Shown here in pieces: positions 33,907-41,581 of a DNA stretch of 64,000 nt. The notes below the pieces were generated by a model that saw only the letters and a list, made by a program, of their open reading frames with translations, was not told the DNA's origin and searched no databases. A program made the position numbers and the translations under genes. The stretch comes from SB11 sp035906255 (GTDB lineage Bacteria > Bacteroidota > Bacteroidia > UBA8524), in assembly GCA_035906255.1 (NCBI GenBank), contig JAMIFM010000019.1:1-64000 (forward strand), given 5' to 3'. Each line of letters starts with the position of its first letter. The stretch's first letter is position 1.

Positions 33907-34755
33907 ATGAAAAAAGTAATCCTATCATTTTCTCTAATATTATACATATCAGTTATTTGTGCTCAATGGAACGGTGCTAATCCTTTATGGACAGCTTCAA
34001 AAGTATCCGTAGGCAGTGGCATTACCCCATTGGGTAATTTGCACATTGACGGGGCTGGGTGCGGGTATCATGGGTTAGTAATTAGGCAACCGTTATCAGG
34101 CTGTTTACCGGGTAGTCCATTAGGAAATTTGATACGTGTAGATTATCAAAATGCTTTATCAAATTTTGTCCCTGCATTCATAGTTACAGCCGATGGTTAT
34201 TGTGGTATCGGAACCTATGCTCCTGTTACTCGTTTTCACCTTGAAGGCAATGGATATGTAAATGGTAATATAGGGATAGGTATAGCAAGCCCATCAGCAC
34301 CTTTGCACGTTGTGGGTACAAGCTTTTTTAATGGCAGTGTGGGGATAGGCATATCAAGTCCAGCACAAGCCCTTCATATAGCAGGGGGAAGCATAAGAAT
34401 TGATAACGGTGATTTTATAGTAACCAACGCAGGTACCACAAGTTTCAAAGTATATAGCACAGGTTTTGTGCGCGCACGTGAAGTATTAGTAGATTTACAA
34501 CCCATCCCCGATTATGTATTTAGTGTAGGATATGAGCGATTAAGCCTGTTTGATTTGGAGCAATACATCAAACAACACAAACACCTGCCGGGTATAAAAT
34601 CCGAAGCAGAATACCAACAGCAGGGAAGCATAGGTTTAGGTGAATTATCGGTTAAATTGCTTGAGAAAGTAGAAGAGCAGGCCTTGTACATACTAGAATT
34701 GAACAAGAAGATTGAAGCATTGGAAAAAAGAATGGAAACCATTGAAAAACAATAA
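33907..34755 (+). CDS. Fibre-like secreted protein with C-terminal coiled coil
   Basis: A 282-residue exported protein, started at the ATG 33907 (MKKVILSFSLILYISVICAQ). The central part has repeated short turns (GIGIASPSAPLHVVGTSFFNGSVGIGISSPAQALHIAGGS) resembling phage tail-fibre or adhesin stalk repeats. It then has the widespread Bacteroidota end module: PDYVFSVGYERLSLFDLEQYIKQHKHLPGIKSEAEYQQQG and GELSVKLLEKVEEQALYILELNKKIEALEKRMETIEKQ. That module precedes a coiled coil that should trimerise, as in S74-type tail-spike proteins. No T9SS domain. First gene of a tightly packed four-gene operon. Confidence 0.82.
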   Translation: MKKVILSFSLILYISVICAQWNGANPLWTASKVSVGSGITPLGNLHIDGAGCGYHGLVIRQPLSGCLPGSPLGNLIRVDYQNALSNFVPAFIVTADGYCGIGTYAPVTRFHLEGNGYVNGNIGIGIASPSAPLHVVGTSFFNGSVGIGISSPAQALHIAGGSIRIDNGDFIVTNAGTTSFKVYSTGFVRAREVLVDLQPIPDYVFSVGYERLSLFDLEQYIKQHKHLPGIKSEAEYQQQGSIGLGELSVKLLEKVEEQALYILELNKKIEALEKRMETIEKQ

Positions 34756-34757
34756 TT

Positions 34758-35351
34758 ATGCTTAAACAGTTTTTTTGTTTTGTAATCTTAGTACATGGTG
34801 TGATTTTAGAAACAAGGGGACAGGATACTGTTTTAAATTCTCATAAATGGCAGATAGGGATCCAAAACCATGCTCTTCTTACTTGGGGAAGCCACTTTGG
34901 TGTTTTTACCAAAGCCCATATAGTATTTAACTATCACAAAAATGCTGCAATTAATGCAGGAATAGTAACCCACCCTATTCGGTTTTTATATAGAAAACGT
35001 GGTAGGGACTTAAGTATAGGAGTGTATGTAGGTCATCAATTTACTTTTTTATCAACTAAAAAAAGGGATATCAAAGTGTTTGTTAATACACAATTTTGTT
35101 ATGGACAGGGCGATTTTGTTTATGATATCGATTATGCCAAAACTTCTAACTCCTCTAATGATGATGGTGCGTTTTCATATGTGGCAAGTGCTGTTTTTGG
35201 TGTGTTTGAAATTGCGGTCGAAAAAAAATGGGAAAATAGCTGGTATGTGCAGTTAGCACCAAACACAGGGATAAAGTCAGTATACGGACACAAGGTGTGG
35301 AAAAATTATTTTTTAACTGGGGCGAGTATTACTGTCGGAAAATACTTTTAA
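34758..35351 (+). CDS. Putative outer-membrane beta-barrel protein in the surface operon
   Basis: A 197-residue exported protein (signal FFCFVILVHGVILETRG, then QDTV). It is rich in alternating aromatic/polar strands (WQIGIQNHALLTWGSHFGVFTKAHIVFNYH, LSIGVYVGHQFTFLSTKKRDIKVFVNTQFCYG, YVASAVFGVFEIAVEKKWENSWYVQLAPNTGI) and ends GASITVGKYF with a terminal Phe, typical for an outer-membrane barrel. It begins 2 bp after the previous stop. The function is not recognised. Confidence 0.72.
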   Translation: MLKQFFCFVILVHGVILETRGQDTVLNSHKWQIGIQNHALLTWGSHFGVFTKAHIVFNYHKNAAINAGIVTHPIRFLYRKRGRDLSIGVYVGHQFTFLSTKKRDIKVFVNTQFCYGQGDFVYDIDYAKTSNSSNDDGAFSYVASAVFGVFEIAVEKKWENSWYVQLAPNTGIKSVYGHKVWKNYFLTGASITVGKYF

Positions 35352-35355
35352 GGAA

Positions 35356-37551
35356 ATGAAAAAAATTATTTCTATCACCTTTGCAATGGTTTGTTATGTT
35401 GCAACCTATTGTCAGATTAACTTAGTAAAAAATTGGCATTTTCAATTTGGATTTGGGGAACCTGTATGTGTTTATTGTCATTGTGGTTCGGGTTCTCCCC
35501 CTACCTGTACAAATCAAAATATTCAAGCGGATATTTACGATTGGCTAAATGCTGAAACTGAAGATAATTGTAATTATTGTAATGCGAGCGGAAAACAAAA
35601 CTGTCCCACAGCGGATTGGGTGGACAAAGATTCATGTCCCAATGGTTTGGAGATTGGAGGATATCCTTTGCGAACAGCGTCAGATAGGTTTATCAGATTA
35701 GGAAGAAAAGGTTACAAACAGTATCAAGGTGGAGTTGACCCTTCGGAAAAATTTTATGAGGGGGTGCGTTCTACACTTAATCAAGACGTGCAAGGGTGGA
35801 CAGATTACATACTAAGGGTGAAGATAGCTGCTGAAAGCAGTGATATTGGGAATACAAGAAGTTTGAGGGTTACTTTTTCTAAATATGCCGATCATTGGTA
35901 CCGTAAGTATAAAAACGTAACATTAGAAGCAGCACACTTTACTTTGCCTGCAAACACGCCGCATCATTGGTACACTTTTGAAAAAAAGTTCAGTACATCA
36001 CTTCACAACCAAATGAAACAGATAATTGTTATCAGAGACAGGGGGGATGATGGCGGGTATTTGTTTGTAGATAATGTTGAGTTGTATGAGTATTGCCCTA
36101 ATTTACTGCCTATTCAGAAACGAACTTTTGACTCTACTGATTTATATAATATAAATTTTGACCCGTTGCCAATGGAAGGTAAAATGGTGCATTCAGGCGA
36201 TAGTGTTACGAGTTTATTACCACAAGGTGAAGTTGTTTGTGATTCGTTGTCAAAGATTAACTTCAAAGGCGAGTGGGAAGTACGGTTGAAACCGGGCACA
36301 AGGATTAAGCACGGAGCAAATTTTAGAGCTTATATTTCACCCTGCGGTGTGGCTTGTCCCATTCCTTCTGCTTATGTGGCAGAGGATACTTCTTTGTGCG
36401 GTAATGGCGTAGATCCTGTTTCAATTGGCGGCCCTTCTGAGCCTACAATTGAATATACTTGGACTTCTGAGCCAGCGGGTGATATAGTATTGTTAAGCAA
36501 TCCGACCATTGCAAACCCTACTTTTTTGCCGCCATTAACCGGCAGGGGTACAGTGCGGTTTAAACTAAAAGCTACCAGCCCTTGTGGTTCTGAACAAACA
36601 CGTTTTGTAACTGTAACTTATGACAACAGCCCGTCAAACACTCCTTTTTTTGTTATGGATAGTCTTTTTAGTCAAGATTCCATACAATTCACGTTAAAGC
36701 AACTTGATTCTAAAACAGAAAAAATCAAAGTGCAGATACTTAGTTGTGATGGTTTAGATACCCTTGAAGAATATATATTTAACAATAAAATTGATTTTAA
36801 TTGCTGCGATTTTAAATATAAATATAATAATTATTTAAACCCATGTAATTGCTATAAGGTGAGAGTTGCTACCAAAAATTACTGTTTTGATACTTGGAAA
36901 GATACCGTTTTTACCCATACACGCAATTCTACCTTTGATTTTGCTATTTTAACTAATGCAGGGCATCGTAATCAAGACGATATATGTTTCAAAGTAAAAG
37001 GAGCTACGCACATAGAGTTTACTTTTGTAAACCGTTGGGATCAACCTCTAAAACAATATAGTGTCACTGTGGATGATACGGTAATGTGTTTTAAGGTACC
37101 TAATGTACCAACCGCGACATACAGGATACTTGGTACTGTTAAAGATTGTGGTGGCAATGACCATGATTTTGATTTTTTGTTTGCTGTGTTTGATAGGAAA
37201 TCCAATTCTACAAAAGGCGATTTTACCCAAAAACCTAATGTAAATATTGATGCTATCGGAAGCCCTGAAAATAGTATTGGAGGGAAAGAATTAGAATATG
37301 TTGTTTATCCCAATCCTGCAAACGATGAGCTACATTTTACATACTATACAATCAATGATAACACATCAACTAATATCAGTGTATTTGATGCTTTAGGAAA
37401 AGAATTACTTAAATTTGAAAGCATTAAAACAATTGCAGGCAGACAAGAGGATATACTTGATGTTGCTACATTAGCAGACGGGGTCTATTTCCTAAAAATT
37501 CAGATTGGCAATGATAAAAAAATGGAAAGGTTAATTATCAATAGAAACTGA
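35356..37551 (+). CDS. T9SS type A sorting-domain surface protein
   Basis: A 731-residue exported protein (MKKIISITFAMVCYVATYCQ). Residues 20-250 form a Cys-rich carbohydrate-binding-like beta domain (QINLVKNWHFQFGFGEPVCVYCHCG, WTDYILRVKIAAES, YLFVDNVELYEYCP). The middle has PKD/Ig-like stretches (EYTWTSEPAGDIVLLSNPTIANPTFLPPL, TVRFKLKATSPCGSEQTRFVTVTYD). The end is a complete T9SS type A sorting domain (YVVYPNPANDELHFTYY, SVFDALGKELLKFES, LADGVYFLKIQIGNDKKMERLIINRN), directing it to the outer surface. Composition is notably AT-rich. Adhesion is possible. Begins 4 bp after the barrel gene. Confidence 0.85.
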   Translation: MKKIISITFAMVCYVATYCQINLVKNWHFQFGFGEPVCVYCHCGSGSPPTCTNQNIQADIYDWLNAETEDNCNYCNASGKQNCPTADWVDKDSCPNGLEIGGYPLRTASDRFIRLGRKGYKQYQGGVDPSEKFYEGVRSTLNQDVQGWTDYILRVKIAAESSDIGNTRSLRVTFSKYADHWYRKYKNVTLEAAHFTLPANTPHHWYTFEKKFSTSLHNQMKQIIVIRDRGDDGGYLFVDNVELYEYCPNLLPIQKRTFDSTDLYNINFDPLPMEGKMVHSGDSVTSLLPQGEVVCDSLSKINFKGEWEVRLKPGTRIKHGANFRAYISPCGVACPIPSAYVAEDTSLCGNGVDPVSIGGPSEPTIEYTWTSEPAGDIVLLSNPTIANPTFLPPLTGRGTVRFKLKATSPCGSEQTRFVTVTYDNSPSNTPFFVMDSLFSQDSIQFTLKQLDSKTEKIKVQILSCDGLDTLEEYIFNNKIDFNCCDFKYKYNNYLNPCNCYKVRVATKNYCFDTWKDTVFTHTRNSTFDFAILTNAGHRNQDDICFKVKGATHIEFTFVNRWDQPLKQYSVTVDDTVMCFKVPNVPTATYRILGTVKDCGGNDHDFDFLFAVFDRKSNSTKGDFTQKPNVNIDAIGSPENSIGGKELEYVVYPNPANDELHFTYYTINDNTSTNISVFDALGKELLKFESIKTIAGRQEDILDVATLADGVYFLKIQIGNDKKMERLIINRN

Positions 37552-37552
37552 T

Positions 37553-38116
37553 ATGAAAAAATTGATTCTACTTGGTGTTACAACGGCTTGCCTATTTTTA
37601 CATTCCTGTAAAAAAGAGGATAGTTCAAACACTGATACTACAAAACCAATGGGTAATACATTCATATCATTTACAATGGACGGCAGGTGGTATGAAACCC
37701 AAGGGGAAGTACCCGTGGGTGAAAATGTGGATTTGCATAGATGGTTTGTTCTCCGTGCACCTAACAGATTTGACCCGAATTCAGATATTGGTTTTGGAAT
37801 GCGTAATACAAAAATTGATTCTGTGTCATTGCCTTATACTTTTAAGGCCATAATAGGTGGTTCAAAACCCAATGTAGAAATTTTTTATCTCACTAAAGAA
37901 AACGGTCATGATATTATTTACACAATCACTTCAGCGGGATTTAGAAATACCATTGTACTTTCAGAAGTAGATACCGTAAATAAATTGATTAAAGGCCATT
38001 TTGATGGTGTAGGAGCCAAGTATAAGCAAGAGATAAGTGATGATTCAGTGAAGGTTACTTTTATCTCAGATGTAACAATATCTGATGGCAAGTATGTTCT
38101 GAGTTATAAAAAGTAA
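37553..38116 (+). CDS. Hypothetical lipoprotein at the end of the surface operon
   Basis: A 187-residue lipoprotein with signal ILLGVTTACLFLHSC (lipidated Cys) followed by KKEDSSNTDTTKP, a typical Bacteroidota outer-membrane lipoprotein start. The mature body contains beta-rich stretches (NTFISFTMDGRWYETQGEV, IVLSEVDTVNKLIKGHFDGVG, DSVKVTFISDVTISDGKYVLSYKK). No known domain. It begins 1 bp after the T9SS protein's stop. Confidence 0.75.
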   Translation: MKKLILLGVTTACLFLHSCKKEDSSNTDTTKPMGNTFISFTMDGRWYETQGEVPVGENVDLHRWFVLRAPNRFDPNSDIGFGMRNTKIDSVSLPYTFKAIIGGSKPNVEIFYLTKENGHDIIYTITSAGFRNTIVLSEVDTVNKLIKGHFDGVGAKYKQEISDDSVKVTFISDVTISDGKYVLSYKK

Positions 38117-38152
38117 AAGTAAGTGTTCCGCGTGTCCCACTAAAAATATCAA

Positions 38153-38160
38153 TACCTTTG
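38153..38160 (+). promoter_or_regulatory. -7 promoter element of rnpB
   Basis: TACCTTTG (TAnnTTTG) lies immediately upstream of the RNase P RNA 5' end. Confidence 0.55.
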
Positions 38161-38567
38161 CAGCGGCAGAAAGGTTCATCGCCTCGAGCAATCGGGGAGG
38201 AAAGTCCGGGCAACACAGGGTACCATGCTTGCTAACGGCAAGGTGCGGCAACGTACAGACAGTGCCACAGAAAATAACCACCCCGCCCCGACGTGTCGGG
38301 ATGGGGAAAGGGTGAAAACGCAGGGTAAGAGCCTACGAGCCTCGTGGCGACATTGGGGCAGGGTAAACCTCATGGGTTGTAAGACCAAATAAACCCCTGC
38401 GCCTCCAATTGGGGGCAAAGCGCGGCCCGCGCCATAACTTGCCGCAAGGCAGGTTGCAGGGAAGGGTAGGTTGCACGAGCAGGCCGGCAACGGTTTGCCT
38501 AGATAAATGATGAGCAGTCCCGATGTATCGGGATGAACAAAACCCGGCTTACTCTTCTGCCATTTTT
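38161..38567 (+). ncRNA. rnpB: RNase P catalytic RNA (bacterial class A)
   Basis: The catalytic RNA that trims tRNA 5' leaders. The conserved cores are visible: GAGGAAAGTCCGGGC near 38205, ACAGAAA near 38270, the GGTAAGAGCC region, and AGATAAATGA near 38511, followed by ACAAAACCCGGCTTA near 38538. The ends close by pairing GGCAGAA (38165-38171) with TTCTGCC (38555-38561), forming P1, and a T-run follows as terminator. Minus-strand reading frames here are shadows. The first base is estimated from the promoter. Confidence 0.94.
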
Positions 38568-38641
38568 TACTGTCAACACCACTCATTATCCACATTATCC
38601 AATAACTGTTTCACTTTTCTGAAATTTTATCCGAAGTTTGA

Positions 38642-38649
38642 TACCTTTG
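38642..38649 (+). promoter_or_regulatory. -7 promoter element of the NtrC-type regulator gene
   Basis: TACCTTTG matches TAnnTTTG and lies 31 bp before the ATG at 38681; no clear -33 element is seen at the expected spacing. Confidence 0.45.
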
Positions 38650-38680
38650 TTTAATAAAATATACACTTAGGCAGTTTAAT

Positions 38681-40042
38681 ATGGCAAACATCCTGATTAT
38701 AGACGACGAGAAAAGCATTAGGAATACCCTTAAAGAAATTCTTGAATACGAAGGGTATAAAGTTGATGAAGCTGCCGATGGACAAGCGGGGCTTGAAAAA
38801 TTAGAGAATCAGGATTTTGACGTAGTGCTATGTGATATAAAAATGCCCAAAATGGACGGAATGGAAGTTTTGAGCAAAGCCGCAGAACTTGCCCCCGATG
38901 TGCCTTTTGTGATGATAAGCGGTCATGGTACTATCGAAACTGCTGTTGAGGCCACAAAAAAAGGTGCGTATGATTTTTTGCAGAAGCCGCCTGATTTGAA
39001 CCGTTTGTTGATTACCCTCCGCAATGCGGCAGATAAAAACAAATTGGTGGTAGAAACCAAAATACTAAAACGTAGGGTAACCAAAACCCGCGAGATAATA
39101 GGCGAGTCGCCAGCAATAAAATCAATTCTTGAAACTATTGAAAAAGTAGCCCCAACCGAAGCTCGTGTATTAATTACAGGCGAAAACGGAACCGGTAAAG
39201 AATTGGTAGCCCGTTGGATACACGAAAAAAGCAACCGTGCAGGTGCTCCGTTGGTAGAAGTGAATTGCGCTGCAATACCATCTGAATTGATTGAAAGTGA
39301 GTTGTTTGGACACGAGAAGGGTTCGTTTACTTCGGCAGTTAAGCAACGCATCGGTAAATTTGAACAAGCCAACGGCGGTACGTTGTTTTTGGATGAAATA
39401 GGCGATATGAGCCTATCGGCACAAGCAAAAGTATTACGTGCCTTGCAAGAAGGTAAAATTGCCCGCGTAGGCGGCGATAAAGAAATAGATGTAAATGTGC
39501 GTGTAATAGCGGCCACCAATAAGGATTTGCTAAAGGAAATAGACCTTGGTAATTTCCGTTTGGATTTATACCACCGTTTGAGTGTAATATTAATACACGT
39601 GCCCACGCTTAATGAGCGTTTGGATGATATTCCGTTGATTGCCGAGAAGTTTTTGAAAGAAATTTGCGAAGACAGCGGCTTATCGCGCAAAACATTTACA
39701 CCACAAGGGCTTGAAGCTCTAAAAGCAATTGAATGGACAGGAAACATCCGTGAGTTGCGCAACGTGGTTGAACGTTTGGTGATATTGAGCGATACAAAAA
39801 TTACCGACCAAGATGTGGTAAATTATGCAAACCCCGGTAGGGCGGGTAGTGGTAAATCAATGTATGAGAAGTTTGACCGTTTTCAGGATTTTAAAGATTA
39901 TGCGGAGAAATGCTTTATCGAAGAAAAACTGAAAAAGAATAACTGGAATATTGCCAAAACAGCCAGCGAAATAGATATACAGCGCAGCCACTTGTATAAC
40001 AAGATTGAAAAATTCGGGCTGAAACGCGAAGGAATGGAATAG
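38681..40042 (+). CDS. NtrC-family sigma-54-type response regulator
   Basis: A 453-residue two-component regulator. The receiver domain (residues 1-120) has the acidic pair IIDDEKS, phospho-Asp in VVLCDIKMPKMDGM, the switch Ser (MISGHG) and Lys (LQKPP). The AAA+ domain has Walker A GENGTGKELVARW, Walker B GTLFLDEIGDM and the sigma-54 contact loop KGSFTSA. The canonical GAFTGA is thus changed at two positions. The C-terminal Fis-type HTH is NWNIAKTASEIDIQRSHLYNKIEKFGL. It is not next to a sensor kinase; target genes are unknown. The altered loop is seen in other Bacteroidota members of the family, as far as I recall. Confidence 0.93.
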   Translation: MANILIIDDEKSIRNTLKEILEYEGYKVDEAADGQAGLEKLENQDFDVVLCDIKMPKMDGMEVLSKAAELAPDVPFVMISGHGTIETAVEATKKGAYDFLQKPPDLNRLLITLRNAADKNKLVVETKILKRRVTKTREIIGESPAIKSILETIEKVAPTEARVLITGENGTGKELVARWIHEKSNRAGAPLVEVNCAAIPSELIESELFGHEKGSFTSAVKQRIGKFEQANGGTLFLDEIGDMSLSAQAKVLRALQEGKIARVGGDKEIDVNVRVIAATNKDLLKEIDLGNFRLDLYHRLSVILIHVPTLNERLDDIPLIAEKFLKEICEDSGLSRKTFTPQGLEALKAIEWTGNIRELRNVVERLVILSDTKITDQDVVNYANPGRAGSGKSMYEKFDRFQDFKDYAEKCFIEEKLKKNNWNIAKTASEIDIQRSHLYNKIEKFGLKREGME

Positions 40043-40109
40043 TTGCTGTTGAGTTGTTGGCTGGTTACAAGACCTTTAATTTCAAATTTCTAATTTCAAA
40101 TTTGTAACC

Positions 40110-41066
40110 GTGATAGGGACGGATATAGATAAAGCGGCAGAATATTTAAAAAACGGGGAGTTGGTAGCAATACCCACCGAAACCGTATATGGCCTTGCCG
40201 CCAATGCGTTTGATACGCAAGCTGTAACCAAAATATTTAAAGCAAAAAACCGCCCCTTTTTCGACCCGTTGATTGTTCATACCCATAGTATTGATACGGT
40301 ACACCAATGGGTAGAAAATATACCCCCGCAAGCAATTGAGCTGGCCAATATCTTTTGGCCCGGCCCGCTAACGCTGGTATTGCGCAAGAAAGACACAATC
40401 TCTGATTTGGTTACCGCAGGTAACCCCACTGTGGCAGTGCGTGTGCCAAATCATCCACTTACATTACAGTTATTATCACAGTTAGATTTTCCATTGGCAG
40501 CCCCAAGTGCCAACCCGTTTGGATATGTAAGCCCTACTACGGCGCAACACGTAAGCGACCAATTGGGAGATAAAATACCCTATATTTTAGAGGGCGGCCC
40601 AAGTAGGGTAGGTATTGAATCTACCATTATATCATTTGCAGAACCTGTGCCTGAAATACTGCGTTTAGGCGGGACATCCATCGAAAAAATAAAACAAGTG
40701 ATTGGGGATATGGAGGTTAATATTAACCAGCATTCAAACCCGCAAGCACCCGGACAAACTGATAGTCATTATGCACCCCATGCCCGTTTTGTATTGGGCA
40801 GGGTAGAGGAGGCCAACGTATCTGTGGATAATTTAGTATATACCGGAGCAATTACTTTTTCGCGTCATATTCAGCTACTTCCGCAGGAAAACCAAATACG
40901 TTTATCGGAAAATGAAGATTTAGACGAAGCGGCGAGCAACATTTTTGCCGCGATGAGACTCTTGGATAAAAAAGGCATGAAAGTAATTTATGCTGAGTTG
41001 CTGCCTGATACAGGCTTAGGACGGGCAATAAACGATCGCTTACGACGGGCAGCTCACATAAAATAA
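40110..41066 (+). CDS. tsaC: L-threonylcarbamoyladenylate synthase (Sua5/TsaC)
   Basis: Makes threonylcarbamoyl-AMP from threonine, bicarbonate and ATP for the t6A tRNA modification at position 37. It begins with GTG (40110) and is 318 residues, the length of the two-domain Sua5 type. The YrdC domain contains LVAIPTETVYGLAANAFD, KAKNRPFFDPLIVH, NIFWPGPLTLVL, VAVRVPNHP and FPLAAPSANPFGYVSPT. The C-terminal Sua5 domain (HSNPQAPGQTDSHYAPHARF) follows a linker with RLGGTSIEKI. Assignment is firm. Confidence 0.93.
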   Translation: MIGTDIDKAAEYLKNGELVAIPTETVYGLAANAFDTQAVTKIFKAKNRPFFDPLIVHTHSIDTVHQWVENIPPQAIELANIFWPGPLTLVLRKKDTISDLVTAGNPTVAVRVPNHPLTLQLLSQLDFPLAAPSANPFGYVSPTTAQHVSDQLGDKIPYILEGGPSRVGIESTIISFAEPVPEILRLGGTSIEKIKQVIGDMEVNINQHSNPQAPGQTDSHYAPHARFVLGRVEEANVSVDNLVYTGAITFSRHIQLLPQENQIRLSENEDLDEAASNIFAAMRLLDKKGMKVIYAELLPDTGLGRAINDRLRRAAHIK

Positions 41067-41149
41067 CCACTTTTGGCATACTTTTTTCGGTAGCGGGGAT
41101 AACTCTGTTATTTGTTTTTAAGAAAAATATTTTAATATTGTAGCATTGA

Positions 41150-41515
41150 ATGAATAGAATTTTACTTACAATACTTTCAGTTATTATGTTTGGTACAGCG
41201 GCAATAGCGGGCAATGCACCTGCTGGCCCCGGTGATAAAAACCCTGTTATCAAATCATACCCTAATCCTGTTTCAGTTGAACTTACAGTTGAAATACAAT
41301 TAGTGGCTAATAACTTTACTAAAGCTGAAGTAAAAATCGTTAACCTTCTTGGTCAAGATATTGTACCCGCAATTAAAGCCGATTTAGAAGGACTAAACAA
41401 CACATTTAAAGTAGATGTGCGCGAAGTTCCCGCAGGTATCTATTTTATGGAGGTAACCACCACCGCAACCGACGGTTCTACCTACACCCATACCAAAAAA
41501 ATCACAAAACACTAA
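41150..41515 (+). CDS. Minimal T9SS sorting-domain protein
   Basis: A 121-residue protein made of a signal peptide (MNRILLTILSVIMFGTAAIAG) and one T9SS type A sorting domain (IKSYPNPVSVELTVEIQL, AEVKIVNLLGQDI, VREVPAGIYFMEVTTTATDG). No separate cargo domain is present. This is unusual, because the domain is normally a secretion address on a larger passenger. It could be a decoy, a small surface peptide, or a degenerate larger gene, though no remnant of a passenger is visible upstream. Confidence 0.8.
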   Translation: MNRILLTILSVIMFGTAAIAGNAPAGPGDKNPVIKSYPNPVSVELTVEIQLVANNFTKAEVKIVNLLGQDIVPAIKADLEGLNNTFKVDVREVPAGIYFMEVTTTATDGSTYTHTKKITKH

Positions 41516-41566
41516 TTTCTTATTCCTTTTTACTGCTCAATAGGATAAACTTACGTCCTTAAAAGC

Positions 41567-41574
41567 TATTTTTG
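41567..41574 (+). promoter_or_regulatory. -7 promoter element of lepA
   Basis: TATTTTTG matches TAnnTTTG and lies 7 bp before the ATG at 41582, implying a nearly leaderless transcript. Confidence 0.45.
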
Positions 41575-41581
41575 CACCTTC

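Noticed and set aside
35356..37551. Possible catalytic domain in the Cys-rich T9SS protein
   Set aside because: No catalytic motif was seen; the N-domain looks like a binding module.
38176..38595. A 139-codon minus-strand reading frame
   Set aside because: It overlaps the well-conserved RNase P RNA on the opposite strand and has no protein family features.
38923..39762. A 279-codon minus-strand frame opposite the NtrC-type gene
   Set aside because: Shadow of a strongly supported gene; Ser/Lys-rich with no recognisable domain.
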